Assembly (NCBI GenBank): GCA_023525975.1
Contig: CM042021.1
Span: forward strand, 105,879,501-105,943,500
From: Smallanthus sonchifolius
Lineage: Eukaryota; Streptophyta; Magnoliopsida; Asterales; Asteraceae
DNA: 64,000 nt
Direction: 5' to 3'
In this document: positions 46,000 through 57,000 of the stretch, piece by piece
How positions within the stretch are numbered: position 1 is the first letter of the stretch
How the letters are laid out: every line of letters starts with the position of its first letter
Position numbers and translations under genes: made by a program
The notes under the pieces: model-generated
Database searches by the model: none
Seen by the model: the letters and a program-made list of their open reading frames with translations, nothing else
Told to the model about the DNA's origin: nothing

Positions 46000-46133
46000 C
46001 CTCTCATCCACTACATTAAGCCCCAAAACGCGTTGTGGTATTTGAGACGGGGCATTCCTTATGAACCCATCATCTCTCCCGTGGAAATAACAAAACATAA
46101 CGATATGGGATTTGCCTAAGGTGTTACAAAAAC

Positions 46134-46396
46134 ATATAAAGCTTAAAACCGAATAAACTTTTTTAAAAACTAACCCAATATCTGATTTAGCTTTAGCCAT
46201 CTAAACCCCTTTAACTCATGTAAAATTGTAAACCCATTTAACCCCATTAGAAAATAAATGTTTTAAACCTAATTAAAAAAAACTAGCGGCAAAGAAATAG
46301 AATTTGAGGTCGTCAGGGGCTTCAATCGACAATCACTCTATTATGGCTTCAATCGATCGAAAAAAAACTAGCGGCAAGGAAATACAATTTTGTATT

Positions 46397-46435
<39 letters not shown>
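46134..46435. other. Unassigned sequence with a short duplication and (TA)n
   Basis: AAAAAAACTAGCGGCAAAGAAATA near 46276 recurs near 46362 with one or two changes (cited by shared core ACTAGCGGCAA). It ends in a (TA)n run at 46401-46435 bounding the next element. Confidence 0.5.
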
Positions 46436-46437
<2 letters not shown>

Positions 46438-46798
46438 AGAAATATAAACCAAAAACTCACTTGAGTTGAGAAAACCCACGAAACTCATACGTAACTTTTT
46501 TAGGGTGTTTTTATATGTAATTTCGTCACCAGAAAAATAAAACAAAAAAAACGCGGGTACTTTATTTTTTAAAATGTTAAAAAAAAAATCAACGTTTTTA
46601 CATCATACGTCAGCATGTTACATACGTAACGCATGATATTACATACGTAAATAAATTTTATAAGAAAAACCACTCGGCGCTTTTTTTGTTTAACAAAAGT
46701 GATGAAATTAGATATAGAAACTATACAAAATATCAAAAAAATATTTTACGTATGTTTTTAAACTTTTACATATGTAACACAGTGTTTCCATATTATCC

Positions 46799-46834
<36 letters not shown>

Positions 46835-47225
46835 CAGGGGGTGGATAATATGGAAACTCTGTGTTACATATGTAACAATTTAAAAAATAGGTAAAATCAT
46901 TTTTTAATTTTTGGCATTGTTTCTATATCTAATTTAATCACTTTTGGTAAAAAAACAAAGAAACACTGAGTGATTTTTTTTTATAAAACATTTTTTACGT
47001 ACGTAACATCCCTGTGTTATATATGTAACATGCTGACATATATATAAAAAAGTTGATTTTTTTTTATTTTTCAACATTTTAAAAAAAAAAATTAGTCGGC
47101 GTTTTTTTTAAATTTTTTTGCACTTCCGGTGACGAAATTCTATATAAAAGCACCCTAAAAAAACAATTTACGAATGAGTTTCGTGGGTTTTCTCATCTCA
47201 TGCGGGTTTCCAATTTATCTTTCCC
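46436..47225. mobile_element. Foldback (long inverted repeat) element with central and flanking (TA)n
   Basis: The left arm 46436-46802 and right arm about 46837-47225 are near-complements over their full length. Landmarks in both: GAGAAAACCCACGAAACTCAT, AATTTCGTCACC, GTCAGCATGTTACATA, TTAGATATAGAAAC, ACATATGTAACACAG and TTTCCATATTATCCACCC. The arms meet at a (TA)n core (46803-46830), and (TA)n also flanks both outer ends. An RNA through it would form a hairpin of about 370 bp. It could also be two MITEs head to head. Insertion into TA microsatellites is known for rice Micron elements, but no homology to those is claimed. Confidence 0.8.
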
Positions 47226-47246
47226 ATATATATATATATATATATA

Positions 47247-47629
47247 GGGGAAGGATCATAAGAAAACTTATTGTTCATGAGAAAACCAAAAAACTACTTA
47301 CTAAAGGTAAAAAAATAAAAAAAAATCATAACTCAAAATATAAATCAAAAAGTAAAAAACTGATTCGAAAACCATGTTTCCCACGTCGTCCTCGTTCGAA
47401 AAAAAAAACTCAAAAAAATAGTGGGGTTAGCTTTTGGGTTTATTTTAGCTTTTAGGTTAAGTTTTTGAAGGGGGAGGATGGGGGTTTAGGTTTTTGGGGG
47501 GTGGGGTTAGGTTTTTGGGTGGGGGTGGGGTGGGGGTTTAAGTTTTTAGGGGTGGGTTAGGTTTTTGGGGTGTACTACACATATGCAGTACCTTTAATGA
47601 GGAGTTTTTTTTGTTTTCTCATGAACTCA

Positions 47630-47633
<4 letters not shown>
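47247..47633 (+). mobile_element. Second (TA)n-bounded small element with G-rich interior
   Basis: Bounded by (TA)n at 47226-47246 and 47634-47665. The left end has GTTCATGAGAAAACC (47273-47287) and the right end GTTTTCTCATGAAC (47613-47626), an inverted pair of subterminal sequences. The interior goes from A-rich (47300-47430) to strongly G-rich (47465-47575). No frame is credible. Confidence 0.6.
47465..47575 (+). repeat. G-run tract with quadruplex potential
   Basis: More than ten runs of three or more G on the plus strand within about 110 bases, separated mostly by TTTAGGTTTTT or T/A. The spacing meets the usual G3+ quadruplex pattern several times. Confidence 0.75.
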
Positions 47634-47665
<32 letters not shown>

Positions 47666-47666
<1 letters not shown>

Positions 47667-48480
47667 CTAGTGGATTCTTGGTAACCCTAATTCTTTCATT
47701 GCGTCTTGTTCACTACTTGGATTTATCTCAATTTTATGTTTATCTACCTTATCATATAAATTGTTATCACAATTTTACTACTTTGGTGTTAATTTTATTT
47801 TATAAATTGTTATATGTGAATGTCACTACTCACACACGAATTCAATCTAGCAAGCATAAATTACTTATGTCGTGTTATCGTCAAGATTACCAAACTTGTT
47901 ATTTGTATTTTAAAGCAACTTGCTACCTAACATGATTACTCGAGCAATGACTAAACACATTTAATATCTATAGACATAGGTAACCATTTACCTTCGACAA
48001 TCCATTCTAATTAACGTTGTAGAAGGATAAGAGAAACTAAGGTGATCATGCAAAGTAAACAATTATTACGGGTGCACACATACTAAAGGTTTGCAGTGCA
48101 TGCGAATCCTAGCAGATCCTATCATGTAAGCAATAGACATTATCTCTATGAACGTTTGATTTCAACCTCAAATCTTTGGAACGTCAATCTCAACCATGGG
48201 GTTGAAGATGGTTACTAAATCGATAAACTTTCTTTAATTTCAAATCTCATTTGCTAAACTTAAGTGGCCGACCTCTAATCTAGGATGAATCATACCTCAA
48301 ATTTTTAGACCATACAACTGGATTGCCATAAAATTTTCTCACAGCCACAAGGGAAACTAAACAAGCATGTTTCAAGCGATTCATCCAATCCCCGATCCTA
48401 ATGTAACCTCATCTCTTCTCTGTTTCAACAGCCTCCACCAGTTGAATTTCGGGGACAAAATTCCCTCAACTTGGGGATAA
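47666..48480 (+). other. Gypsy-like internal tail before LTR F2
   Basis: No reading frame is recognised. The last 40 bases (TTGAATTTCGGGGACAAAAT, TCCCTCAACTTGGGGATAA) match the post-pol sequence and polypurine tract of element C. This is therefore the 3' end of a gypsy element whose coding region is absent here, either non-autonomous or deleted. Confidence 0.55.
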
Positions 48481-49439
48481 TGTAGCATCAATGACTTTTT
48501 CTTGTATTATTTTATTTTATAATAACATTGTGACTGTCATACTATTTCAACCGTGTTATAACATGCGTGTACATTATGATATATCAATTATTACATTCAA
48601 GCGTGTAACGACTTAGAGTTTATAGATTTTTATATCATATATATATATATATATATTATTATATTAAATAAACTATTTATAAACTTTTAGGTTTTATGAA
48701 AATGAGATTTTATTTTAGAAAATAAGATGTATACATTTTTATAAAAATTATAACTATTTAAATTTGAGAAAAAGAAGTAAAATAAGCCTTTGAACCCCCT
48801 TATTTTGCTTTGGAACCGCCTTTAATATGCTTGAACCCCCTTTTGAAACCATTCTCATCTTTTTGGACCCTGAACACAAAAAAATCTGGAAAGTTGACTT
48901 TCTATAAGTCAAAATTACTCTCAAATCGATTGGAATCAAGCAAAATTACTACTCTATTCGATTCAATCATGCCATCCTTGATTCTCTCACGCGTTTCTGG
49001 CTGTTTTAAACACCCTTTAATCGCTGAAATTCAAATACCAACAAAAAATGGAAACTTTGATAACCAATCCGTAAATCAAGCTAAATCACGCGATTCTCGT
49101 TTGATTTACCCGCTGTAACGCGTGTTTGCTCATCCTATATATACCTTCTATCGTATTACTACACGAATGAGAGCTGCAAAAGAAAAAAAAACATTCTTTC
49201 CCCCCTATCGCGATCGACACTAAGGAGACAACACCTCGTTCTTTCGTCGAATCAGTCCTGATTTTAGGTAATTTCCTCACTCCCTTGCTTGATTTTAACT
49301 CTTGTTCAAAAAGCCCTTTGATCCGTTAACAGTTTGATGTGGATTTGGGAGTTAGGGTTTTCTTTGGGATGGTTTGGGGAAGATGGGTCATTCAATTCAT
49401 ATGTTAAGAATAATAAATCCCTGATTCTCTATAAGGCTT

Positions 49440-49512
49440 AATGCCCAGCTCAACTGGTTAGAACGCTCCCCACCTACAGCCATGGTCGCGGGTTCGATCA
49501 TGGCAAGCTTTT
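49440..49512 (+). other. tRNA-like segment with A-box, B-box and T-run inside LTR F2
   Basis: AGCTCAACTGG at 49447-49457 resembles an A-box, GGTTCGATCA at 49491-49500 a B-box, and TGCC…GGCA (49442 and 49501-49504) could begin an acceptor stem. TTTTTTTTT follows. It is only 64 bases and the T-stem does not pair properly, so it is not a real tRNA gene. It sits about 170 bases after the donor-like site, as in F1, but the two tRNA-like sequences differ. Confidence 0.5.
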
Positions 49513-49546
49513 TTTTTAATTTTTTATTGCTTTTCTACACTCACAC

Positions 49547-49550
<4 letters not shown>

Positions 49551-49580
<30 letters not shown>

Positions 49581-49660
49581 CATGTACCCTTTTACAAAGT
49601 AAAGTTGTGTTACACATATTTTTTTTATTTATAATCAAAACATGTTCAAATAAGTGTATA

Positions 49661-49711
<51 letters not shown>

Positions 49712-49712
49712 T
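49551..49712. repeat. (CA)n/(TA)n microsatellites with 40-base duplication
   Basis: (CA)n at 49541-49558, (TA)n at about 49561-49580 and 49663-49709. The phrase ATCATGTACCCTTTTACAAA follows each TA run (49579 and 49709). Confidence 0.9.
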
Positions 49713-49879
49713 GTACCCTTTTACAAAGTAAAGTTGTGTTACTCATTTTTAAACGTTCATAACTTTTACATACGACATTATTTTTTCAAAAAAATTACAC
49801 CATAAAAACGAGCGTTTTTTATCTTTAAAACGAGTATAGTGTCGTTATAAACAAAAACAAATTTTTTTTTTATGTTTTT

Positions 49880-50960
49880 CAGCTCATTGTGTAATTAGTC
49901 AGGTCAATGTGTAATACAAGTTCATTGTGTAATACAAGTTCAATGTGTAATACAAGTTCATTGTGTAATACAAGTTCATTGTGTAATACCACGCCAGGTC
50001 ATTGTGTAATACAAGTTCATTGTGTTATATGTATTTATCATTGTGTTTTACGTTTTACAGCTCATTGGGTAGTTAGTCAGGTCATTGTGTAACACAAGTT
50101 CATCGTGTAATACAAGTTCATTGTGTAATACCACGTCTGGTCATTGTGTAATACAAGTTCATTATGTAATTAGTCAGGTCACTGTGTAATACAAGTTCAT
50201 TGTTTTATACAAGTTCAATGTGTAATACAAGTTCATTGTGTTATATGTATTTATCATTGTGTTTTACATTTTCCAGCTCATTGTGTAGTTAGTCAGGTCA
50301 TTATGTATTACAAGTTCATCGTGTAATAGAACTTCATTGTGTAATACCACGTCTGGTCATTGTGTAATACCACGTCTGGTCATTGTGTAATATCTGTTCA
50401 TTGTGTAATACAAGTTCATTGTGTAATTAGTCAGGTCATTGTGTAATACAAGTTCATTTTGTAATACAAGTTCATTGTGTTATACAAGTTCAATGTGTAA
50501 TACAAGTTCATTGTGTTATATGTATTTATCATTGTGTTTTACGTTTTCCAGCTCATTGTGTAGTTAGTCAGGTCATTGTGTAATACAAGTTTATCGTGTA
50601 ATACAAGTTCATTGTGTAATATAAGTTCATTGTGTAATTAGTCAAGTCATTGTGTAATACAAGTTCATTGTGTAATTAGTCAGGTCAATGTGTATACAAG
50701 TTTATTGTGTAATACAAGTTCATTGTGTCAAATATTTTTCATCATTGTGTTATCTGTTTTCATCATTGTGTTTTACGTTTTCCAGCTCATTGTGTAATTC
50801 GCTCATTATTGTGTAATTCGCTCAAATATGTCGGTCATTGTGTAATATGTTCATTGTGTAATATCAGGTCTGATCATTGTGTAATATCAGACCTTATATT
50901 ACACATTAATCTGGTGTATTACACATTGACCTGGTATATTACACATTGCCCATTATGCAC
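49880..50960 (+). repeat. Minisatellite of CATTGTGTAATACAAGTT units, last copies inverted
   Basis: About 50 units of 17-20 bases, with variants GTAATTAGTCAGGT, ACCACGTCTGGT and GTTATATGTATTTAT, form a higher-order pattern repeated near 49880, 50060, 50280 and 50550. From about 50889 the motif switches to the reverse complement (ATTACACATTGACCTGGT), so the array ends in an inverted tail. Open frames across it are repeat artefacts. It lies in the F2 interval after the tRNA-like segment. Confidence 0.9.
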
Positions 50961-51830
50961 TCCTTTAAAAAAATAAAATGACACATGTCAAGCTTAGAAT
51001 CCTTCTTATTTTTAAAACCCTTTTTACTATAACATAACCATATATATATATATATATATATATTTATAACAATGTTTAATTATTATAACAAACATATAAC
51101 GAACATTATTATTTACACGCGTGTATTATTTTGTTACTAATATATATATTCTAAAACATGACAACATTATTATAAACTCTATTATTTTAGATATAACTTT
51201 TAAAAATTATAAATCCTGGGTTGTAAAGTCTTGAATTTTATTAAACGAAAGGATTATGTTTAACCTAAAACCTTTAAAATGACTTGATTTATATTAAAAT
51301 TAGCATTATTGAAATCACAATTGTTTTAATCATATAATTACTTTTACTTTCACAATTATTAAGACTGTTTAATAGTTTGATCTTCATAAATAATATTATT
51401 ACAATTCGCTTAACTAATTTAATTATTTTAAATTAAATCTTTATAAATATTATTATCTCATAATAACGATTATTTTACTAAGCCTAACTTTATTCACCTA
51501 TAACATTATCTTAATAATAAAATTATTATAGTTATATAAATATTTTTTTTATAAATAATATTTATTGTTGACATCTACAATCTCTTTTAAAAATAAAAAA
51601 ATCTATAAAACATTAGTTTTTGCAATTTCATTTATAGACTATCACTTTAGTTATCGTTATAATTCATATCCTTAATTCTTTCATTCGTTCGTTCAAAATC
51701 CTAAAGGCACGATCATTCCGTTCTTGTTTCCTTTAATCGTTTCCATATGTTAAATGCCGTATCTTATTTAATTTATGGTATCCTTGATTTTTTTTTACTT
51801 CAAGTTACAAGTCCAACCCTCTACTTATCA
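50961..51830 (+). other. AT-rich interior of LTR F2
   Basis: No frame or clear repeat beyond a short (TA)n at about 51041-51064. Confidence 0.5.
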
Positions 51831-52614
51831 AGGTGAGATTCATAGCCCCCTTTTTTCTTTTACTTTTGGGGTGAGACATGTACATATGCTTGATAACTCA
51901 AACATTTATCAAAACAAATTCTTAAACAAGTAATTTCAATTTTGTGCTTGATATTTGAACACTAAAGATGACATTGCAATCATTAACTTGTTTACAAGCC
52001 TAAGGTAGTTTTATTATGGCCATATAGGGGAAACCGATATAACAATGTAAGGCCCCAAACCCGGGAGACCCCACTTGTTGGATTTACTCATTCACAAACA
52101 GTTCTTAAACATGAATATCAAATAACGTAGCGGAAAAACTTCATTCATTCATCATAATTAAAACTTGTTCATACATGCGGAAGCGTAAACATAGTTTAAA
52201 ACATATTTACATCATAACTAAACATAACGGGATGCCAGTCTTCATGATCAGCCGGGTAACTCTTCTCGCTTGCCAAGCATCACCGTCCATCCTCATAACC
52301 TACCTTAACCTGAATGTGCACACTTAAAAACGTCAGCTACGCTGGTGAGTTCTAGTTTTAACATAAAACCTTAACTTCAAATAAATTGCCAAAAACATCA
52401 CTTCATACTTCATTTAATAAAAAGCGTACGTAAATAATGCAATAACAAACATAACACTTCATAAGTCAACGAACATATAGAATCTGCGCCTTCTCGTAAC
52501 CGTCAAATCCAAACGATACATACTGGTTGAATAACTTAAGGATCACCACCACTAGGCCCATCATCACCGTACTGTCCTTCGGGTGAGGAACTCCTAGGGC
52601 CCGATACTTAGGTC

Positions 52615-52745
52615 ATCCAACCCTTCAAGCACGACGTCCCAAAGGATAGCGCGTACCAAACTTCAAGCACTGCGCCCCGTCGGGCGCAAGTACCAAACTT
52701 CAAGCACGACTACCCCGTAAGGTAAATCGTACCAAACTTCAAGGA
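52615..52745 (-). repeat. B LTR, CCAAACTTCAAGCAC tandem repeat
   Basis: Three to four units of about 35-40 bases with ACCAAACTTCAAGCACKRC and a GC-rich spacer (GCGCCCCGTCGGGCGC is itself a hairpin). The 5' LTR copy is at about 59505-59635. Confidence 0.75.
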
Positions 52746-53024
52746 TCACGATAATCCCCTTGGTGACCGTCATCACCCCAGTTGTACAACAGTTGGCCAG
52801 CCACAGAGGCCCCTAAAAGGTAAAGGCCCATAACATCCTTCCCATCCCTTAACCTTCATTCCCTAAGGAATATTGGCAGATTCGTTCGTTTGTGACTTTC
52901 GTAAACCTTCGCTTCTTTTACTTCAAAAACTTCAGTTAAAGCATTCGTACGTTTTATTAAAAACATTCTCTTCGTTAAAACACTTCGTAAACTTCTTTTG
53001 GCAAAATATTTCATAAACACTTCC

Positions 53025-53215
53025 TTCATAAACATCATTTTATAAAACGTTACATACTTCCTTCATAAACATCATTTTATAAAACGTCACATACAACCTT
53101 CGTAAACATCATTTTATAAAACGTTACATACAACCTTCGTAAACATCATTTTATAAAACGTTACATACAACCTTCGTAAATATCGTTTCATAAACATCGT
53201 TTCATAAACATCGTT
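53025..53215 (-). repeat. B LTR, AAACATCATTTTATAAAACGT tandem repeat
   Basis: Five to six units of about 36 bases (CTTCRTAAACATCATTTT then ATAAAACGTYACATACA). The 5' LTR counterpart is 59911-60055. It corresponds in position to the AAACATCAT repeat of A. Confidence 0.85.
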
Positions 53216-53447
53216 TTATAAAATCATCACGTGTGCACACCAGCCCAAAAACATTATTAAAACATTTAAAAGAGGGCTTCTAGAACTCACCTTATAAGCT
53301 AGTCTCGGTTGTCCTAAACAAAGGTCCAACAACTTCACTTCCGATCTGAATTGATTAGTTAAATACTCATCAGACCAATACCGACTCTAACGGTTTAACC
53401 CTTCTAAACATACTGACTTCACTTAATCAGTTCTGATGTCTGCACAT

Positions 53448-53502
53448 ATCGAAACTAGGTAGTTTCGATGGACCTGCACATATCGAAACTTGTAGTTTCG
53501 AT
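53448..53502 (-). repeat. B 3' LTR, two ATCGAAACTA palindromes, 34-bp period
   Basis: Units 53448-53469 and 53482-53502, each followed by GGACCTGCACA. The 5' LTR has one unit (60309-60330). It occupies the same slot as A's GCGTACTT palindromes, though A and B are close relatives. Confidence 0.93.
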
Positions 53503-53977
53503 GGACCTGCACAGATTGTCTTCCCAAAAAATCCGAAGCTTTTGCATGTGAGTCTGATCTAGTCAGTATCTCAACTTTTCTTAGATCAAAACGTTCGTTT
53601 TTCATTCTAGATGCTATACCTAAGCTCATTTTTAAGTTCCATCCGCAAAATCATTGCCTTTTTAGCCAAAACCCGAAAATCCCAAAAACGAACAAAAACT
53701 CAGATTTAGGTCGGATCGTTACCTGAATCGAGCTTCTGATCTGGAGGTTCTTCTCACGAGTGCAAGAGACACGAGCGGGTGTAATCTTGTGCGATTCCGA
53801 CACTTTCTCTCTCTACGGTTTTTCTCTCTCTAGAATTGCAAATGAGAGAAACATGTGGTGACCTTGGCTATTTATAGGGGAGACCTCCCCAAGCCCGGTT
53901 CGCGACTGACCCGGCCCGACTTCGGCTCGCTTGAACTCGTTAACTTTATTTCTTGACATTTTGGGATGTTACAAGTC

Positions 53978-53990
53978 TACCCCCCTTATA
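53978..53990 (-). promoter_or_regulatory. Polypurine tract of element B
   Basis: Minus AAGGGGGGTAGACT directly precedes the 3' LTR start TGTAACATCCC. Tandem A has the same tract at plus 35827-35841. Confidence 0.8.
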
Positions 53991-54013
53991 ATAGGTTTCG
54001 TCCCCGAAACCTA

Positions 54014-57000
54014 TCACAAGTCAAATAATTGAGGGTACGACTCCCTCATTTCCGCCTCCGTTTCCCATGTAGCCTCTGATCCTTTTCGGTGCCTCCATTG
54101 GACTTTAACCAATGGAATAACTTTATTATGCAAACGCTTCTCCTTTCGGTCTAAGATAGCCACGGGTTCTTCGATGTAATTAAGGCTGTTGTCGACCTCG
54201 ATGTCAGTAAGTGGTACGTGAGCCGATTCATCCGCCAAACACTTCCGCAAGTGTGATACATGGAAGGCCGGATGAATCCCACTTAACTCATCAGGCAACT
54301 CCAACCTATAAGCGACTTCCCCAACCCGTGCCATTATCCTGAATGGTCCGATAAACCTCGGACTTAACTTTCCTCTCTTCCTGAATCGTATGATTCCCTT
54401 CCAGGGCGACACTTTCAACATTACTCTGTCCCCAACATCAAACTCGATAGGCCTTCGTCGTCTATCCGCATAGGACTTCTGACGATCTTGTGCGGCCTTC
54501 ATTCGCGCTTTGATCTGATCAAACCTTTCCGACGTCTCTTTTACGACTTCGAGACTTCCTAATTCCTTCTGTCCAATCTCACCCCAACAAACCGGGGTCC
54601 TACATCTTCTCCCATACAACATTTCGTAAGGCGGCATGCCTATTGTCGTGTGATGACTATTGTTGTAGGAGAATTCAGCTAACGGCAGATGGCTGTCCCA
54701 ACTGCCACCGAAGTCGATAATACAAGCACGGAGCATATCCTCCAACGTCTGAATAGTCCTTTCGGACTGACCATCCGTTTGCGGGTGGTATGCTGTGCTG
54801 ATATTAAGCCTCGTGCCCATCGCCTCATGAAATCTTTTCCAGAACCTTGATGTGAATCGTGTGTCCCGGTCAGATACAATCGTTAAAGGCATCCCATGCC
54901 GTGCTACTACTTCATTAATAAATACTTCCGCTAACCTTTCCGACGAGAACGTCTCGCGAATAGGTAGGAAATGAGCACTCTTCGTCAACCGGTCCACAAT
55001 TACCCAAATGGTGTCATGACCTTTAGCTGTGCGAGGTAGCTTGGTTATGAAGTCCATGGTAATGTGTTCCCACTTCCATTCTGGTATATAAAGTGGTTGA
55101 ATCTTTCCATACGGTTTCTGGTGTTCAGCCTTTACTTGCGAGCAAGTCAAGCACTTGCTTACATACTTCGTTACATCACATTTCATTCCAAGCCACCAGT
55201 AGTCCTTCTTCAGGTCTTGGTACATTTTGTTGGTACCGGGATGGATAGAGTAACGAGACTTATGAGCCTCATCCAAGATTTTGGTTCTAAGCTCGCCACC
55301 CATAGGTATCCATACCCGTCCATAACGTGTTCTAACACCAAGGGTGTTATATTCCAACTTGTCCTGTTGGCCAACCATCCTTTCCTTCTTTATGTTTTCT
55401 TCTTTAAGTGCCTCATCTTGAGCTTTTTCGATCTCGTTCATCACATCCGATGTTACCACCAACTGGCAAGCTTTCACTCTAATAGGAGTAGGCACATCCT
55501 TTCGGCTTAGAGCGTCAACCACCACGTTTGCCTTTCCAGGACGGTACATTATTTCACAGTCATAGTCCTTCAGGAGTTCCAACCATCTCCTCTGCCTCAT
55601 ATTAAGCTCTTTTTGTTCGAAGAAGTACTTCAAACTTTTGTGGTCGGAGTAAACAGTAAACTTTACCCCGTACAGGTAGTGCCTCCAGATTTTTAATGCA
55701 AATACGACATCAGCAAGTTCCAAATCGTGAGTCGGATAGTTGACTTCGTGAACTTTCAACTGCCGCGACGCATATGCAATCACTCTACCACGCTGCATCA
55801 ACACACACCCCAATCCCTGACCCGAAGCGTCAGAGTATACCACCAAATCTTCACTGCCCTCGGGAAGGGCCAAGACTGGAGCTTGTGTTAGCTTCTCTTT
55901 CAATTCCTTAAACGCCTCATCCTGGGTCGAACCCCATTCGTACTTTACTTCTTTCCGAGTCAACTTTGTCAATGGCGAAGCTATTTTTGAGAAATCCTGG
56001 ATGAATCTCCGATAGTAGCCTGCCAATCCTAAGAAACTGCGGATTTCAGTTGGCGTCTTAGGAATGTCCCATTCACTTACCGTTACTATCTTTGCTGGGT
56101 CAACCATAATGCCGTTCGGGCCAATGACGTGACCTAGGAATTGGACTTCCCTAAGCCAGAACGCGCATTTGGAGAACTTAGCATACAACTTCTCCTTTTT
56201 CAGAGCTTCCAATACTTCTTTCAAGTGACACGCGTGATCACCCTCATTCTTGGAGTAGATAAGGATATCATCGATGAACACGATTACCGATCGATCCAGC
56301 ATCGGTCGACACACCCTATTCATTAAATCCATGAACGCTGCGGGGGCGTTCGTCAATCCGAAAGACATTACGCGGAACTCGAAATGTCCATAACGCGTGC
56401 GAAATGCAGTTTTCGGTATGTCTTCTTCCCTCACCTTCAACTGATGGTACCCGGACCGAAGGTCGATTTTCGAGAACCAACTTGCGCCTTGCAACTGGTC
56501 GAACAGGTCATCGATCCTTGGTAAAGGGTACTTGTTCTTCACCGTTCGTTTATTCAACTCGCGATAATCGATACACATTCTCATCGAACCATCTTTCTTC
56601 TTTACGAACAACACCGGAGCACCCCACGACGAGATGCTCGGTTGAATAAATCCTTTCTCAAGTAACTCGTCTAGTTGAACCATAAGTTCCTTCATCTCCA
56701 CTGGTGCTAGTCGATATGGAGCCTTAGCCACGGGCTGGGCATCTGGTACTAAGTCAATTCGGAACTCAATTTCTCTATCGGGTGGTATCCCAGGCAAATC
56801 CTCTGGAAACACCTCCGGGTACTCGCGTACCACGGGTACATCGTCTAGTTCCTTCACTTCCTTACACTTATCAATTACATATACCAGATAAGCCTCGCAT
56901 CCGCGCCTCAAATAATTCGTTGCCTTAATCATTGAGATGACATTTGGCATCGAGGCGTCACGATCCCCAAAGACTTCGACTTTGCTACCATCCGGAGCCT

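Larger units (their letters stand above)
45480..46128 (-). mobile_element. Cassandra-type TRIM retrotransposon with TSD AAAAC
   Basis: Two short LTRs (45480-45762 and 45851-46128) enclose only a primer site (plus 45837-45848, GCTCTGATACCA, exact) and a polypurine tract (minus strand of plus 45766-45776). AAAAC flanks both ends (45475-45479 and 46129-46133). Each LTR contains antisense 5S rRNA-like sequence, the defining trait of Cassandra. It encodes no protein and depends on other elements for movement. The left end reads TA where TG is expected. Confidence 0.93.
48481..52045 (+). repeat. Gypsy 3' LTR F2, left part (continues at 60807)
   Basis: Starts TGTAGCATCAATGAC right after the polypurine tract. 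It contains TATATATA at 49136-49143, donor-like TTTTAG|GTAATT (GT 49268), a tRNA-like segment, a long minisatellite, and GTGAGATTCATAGCCCCC with TTTTGGGGTGAGACATG near 51831-51881 (shared with F1 and C). Element B interrupts it at AACAA. Confidence 0.75.
52046..53973 (-). repeat. 3' LTR of element B
   Basis: 1928 bp. On its strand: TATA-like TATAAA (plus 53871-53876), CGATTCAG|GTAACG donor-like (GT at 53722-53721), two palindromes, short tandem repeats, and an acceptor-like CATTCAG ending at 52310. Confidence 0.95.

Noticed and set aside
49440..49504. A genuine tRNA gene
   Set aside because: Only 64 bases, with D- and T-stems imperfect.
49907..50976. Short frames with repeated CNTSSLCNTSS-type peptides
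   Set aside because: Direct translation of the minisatellite unit.
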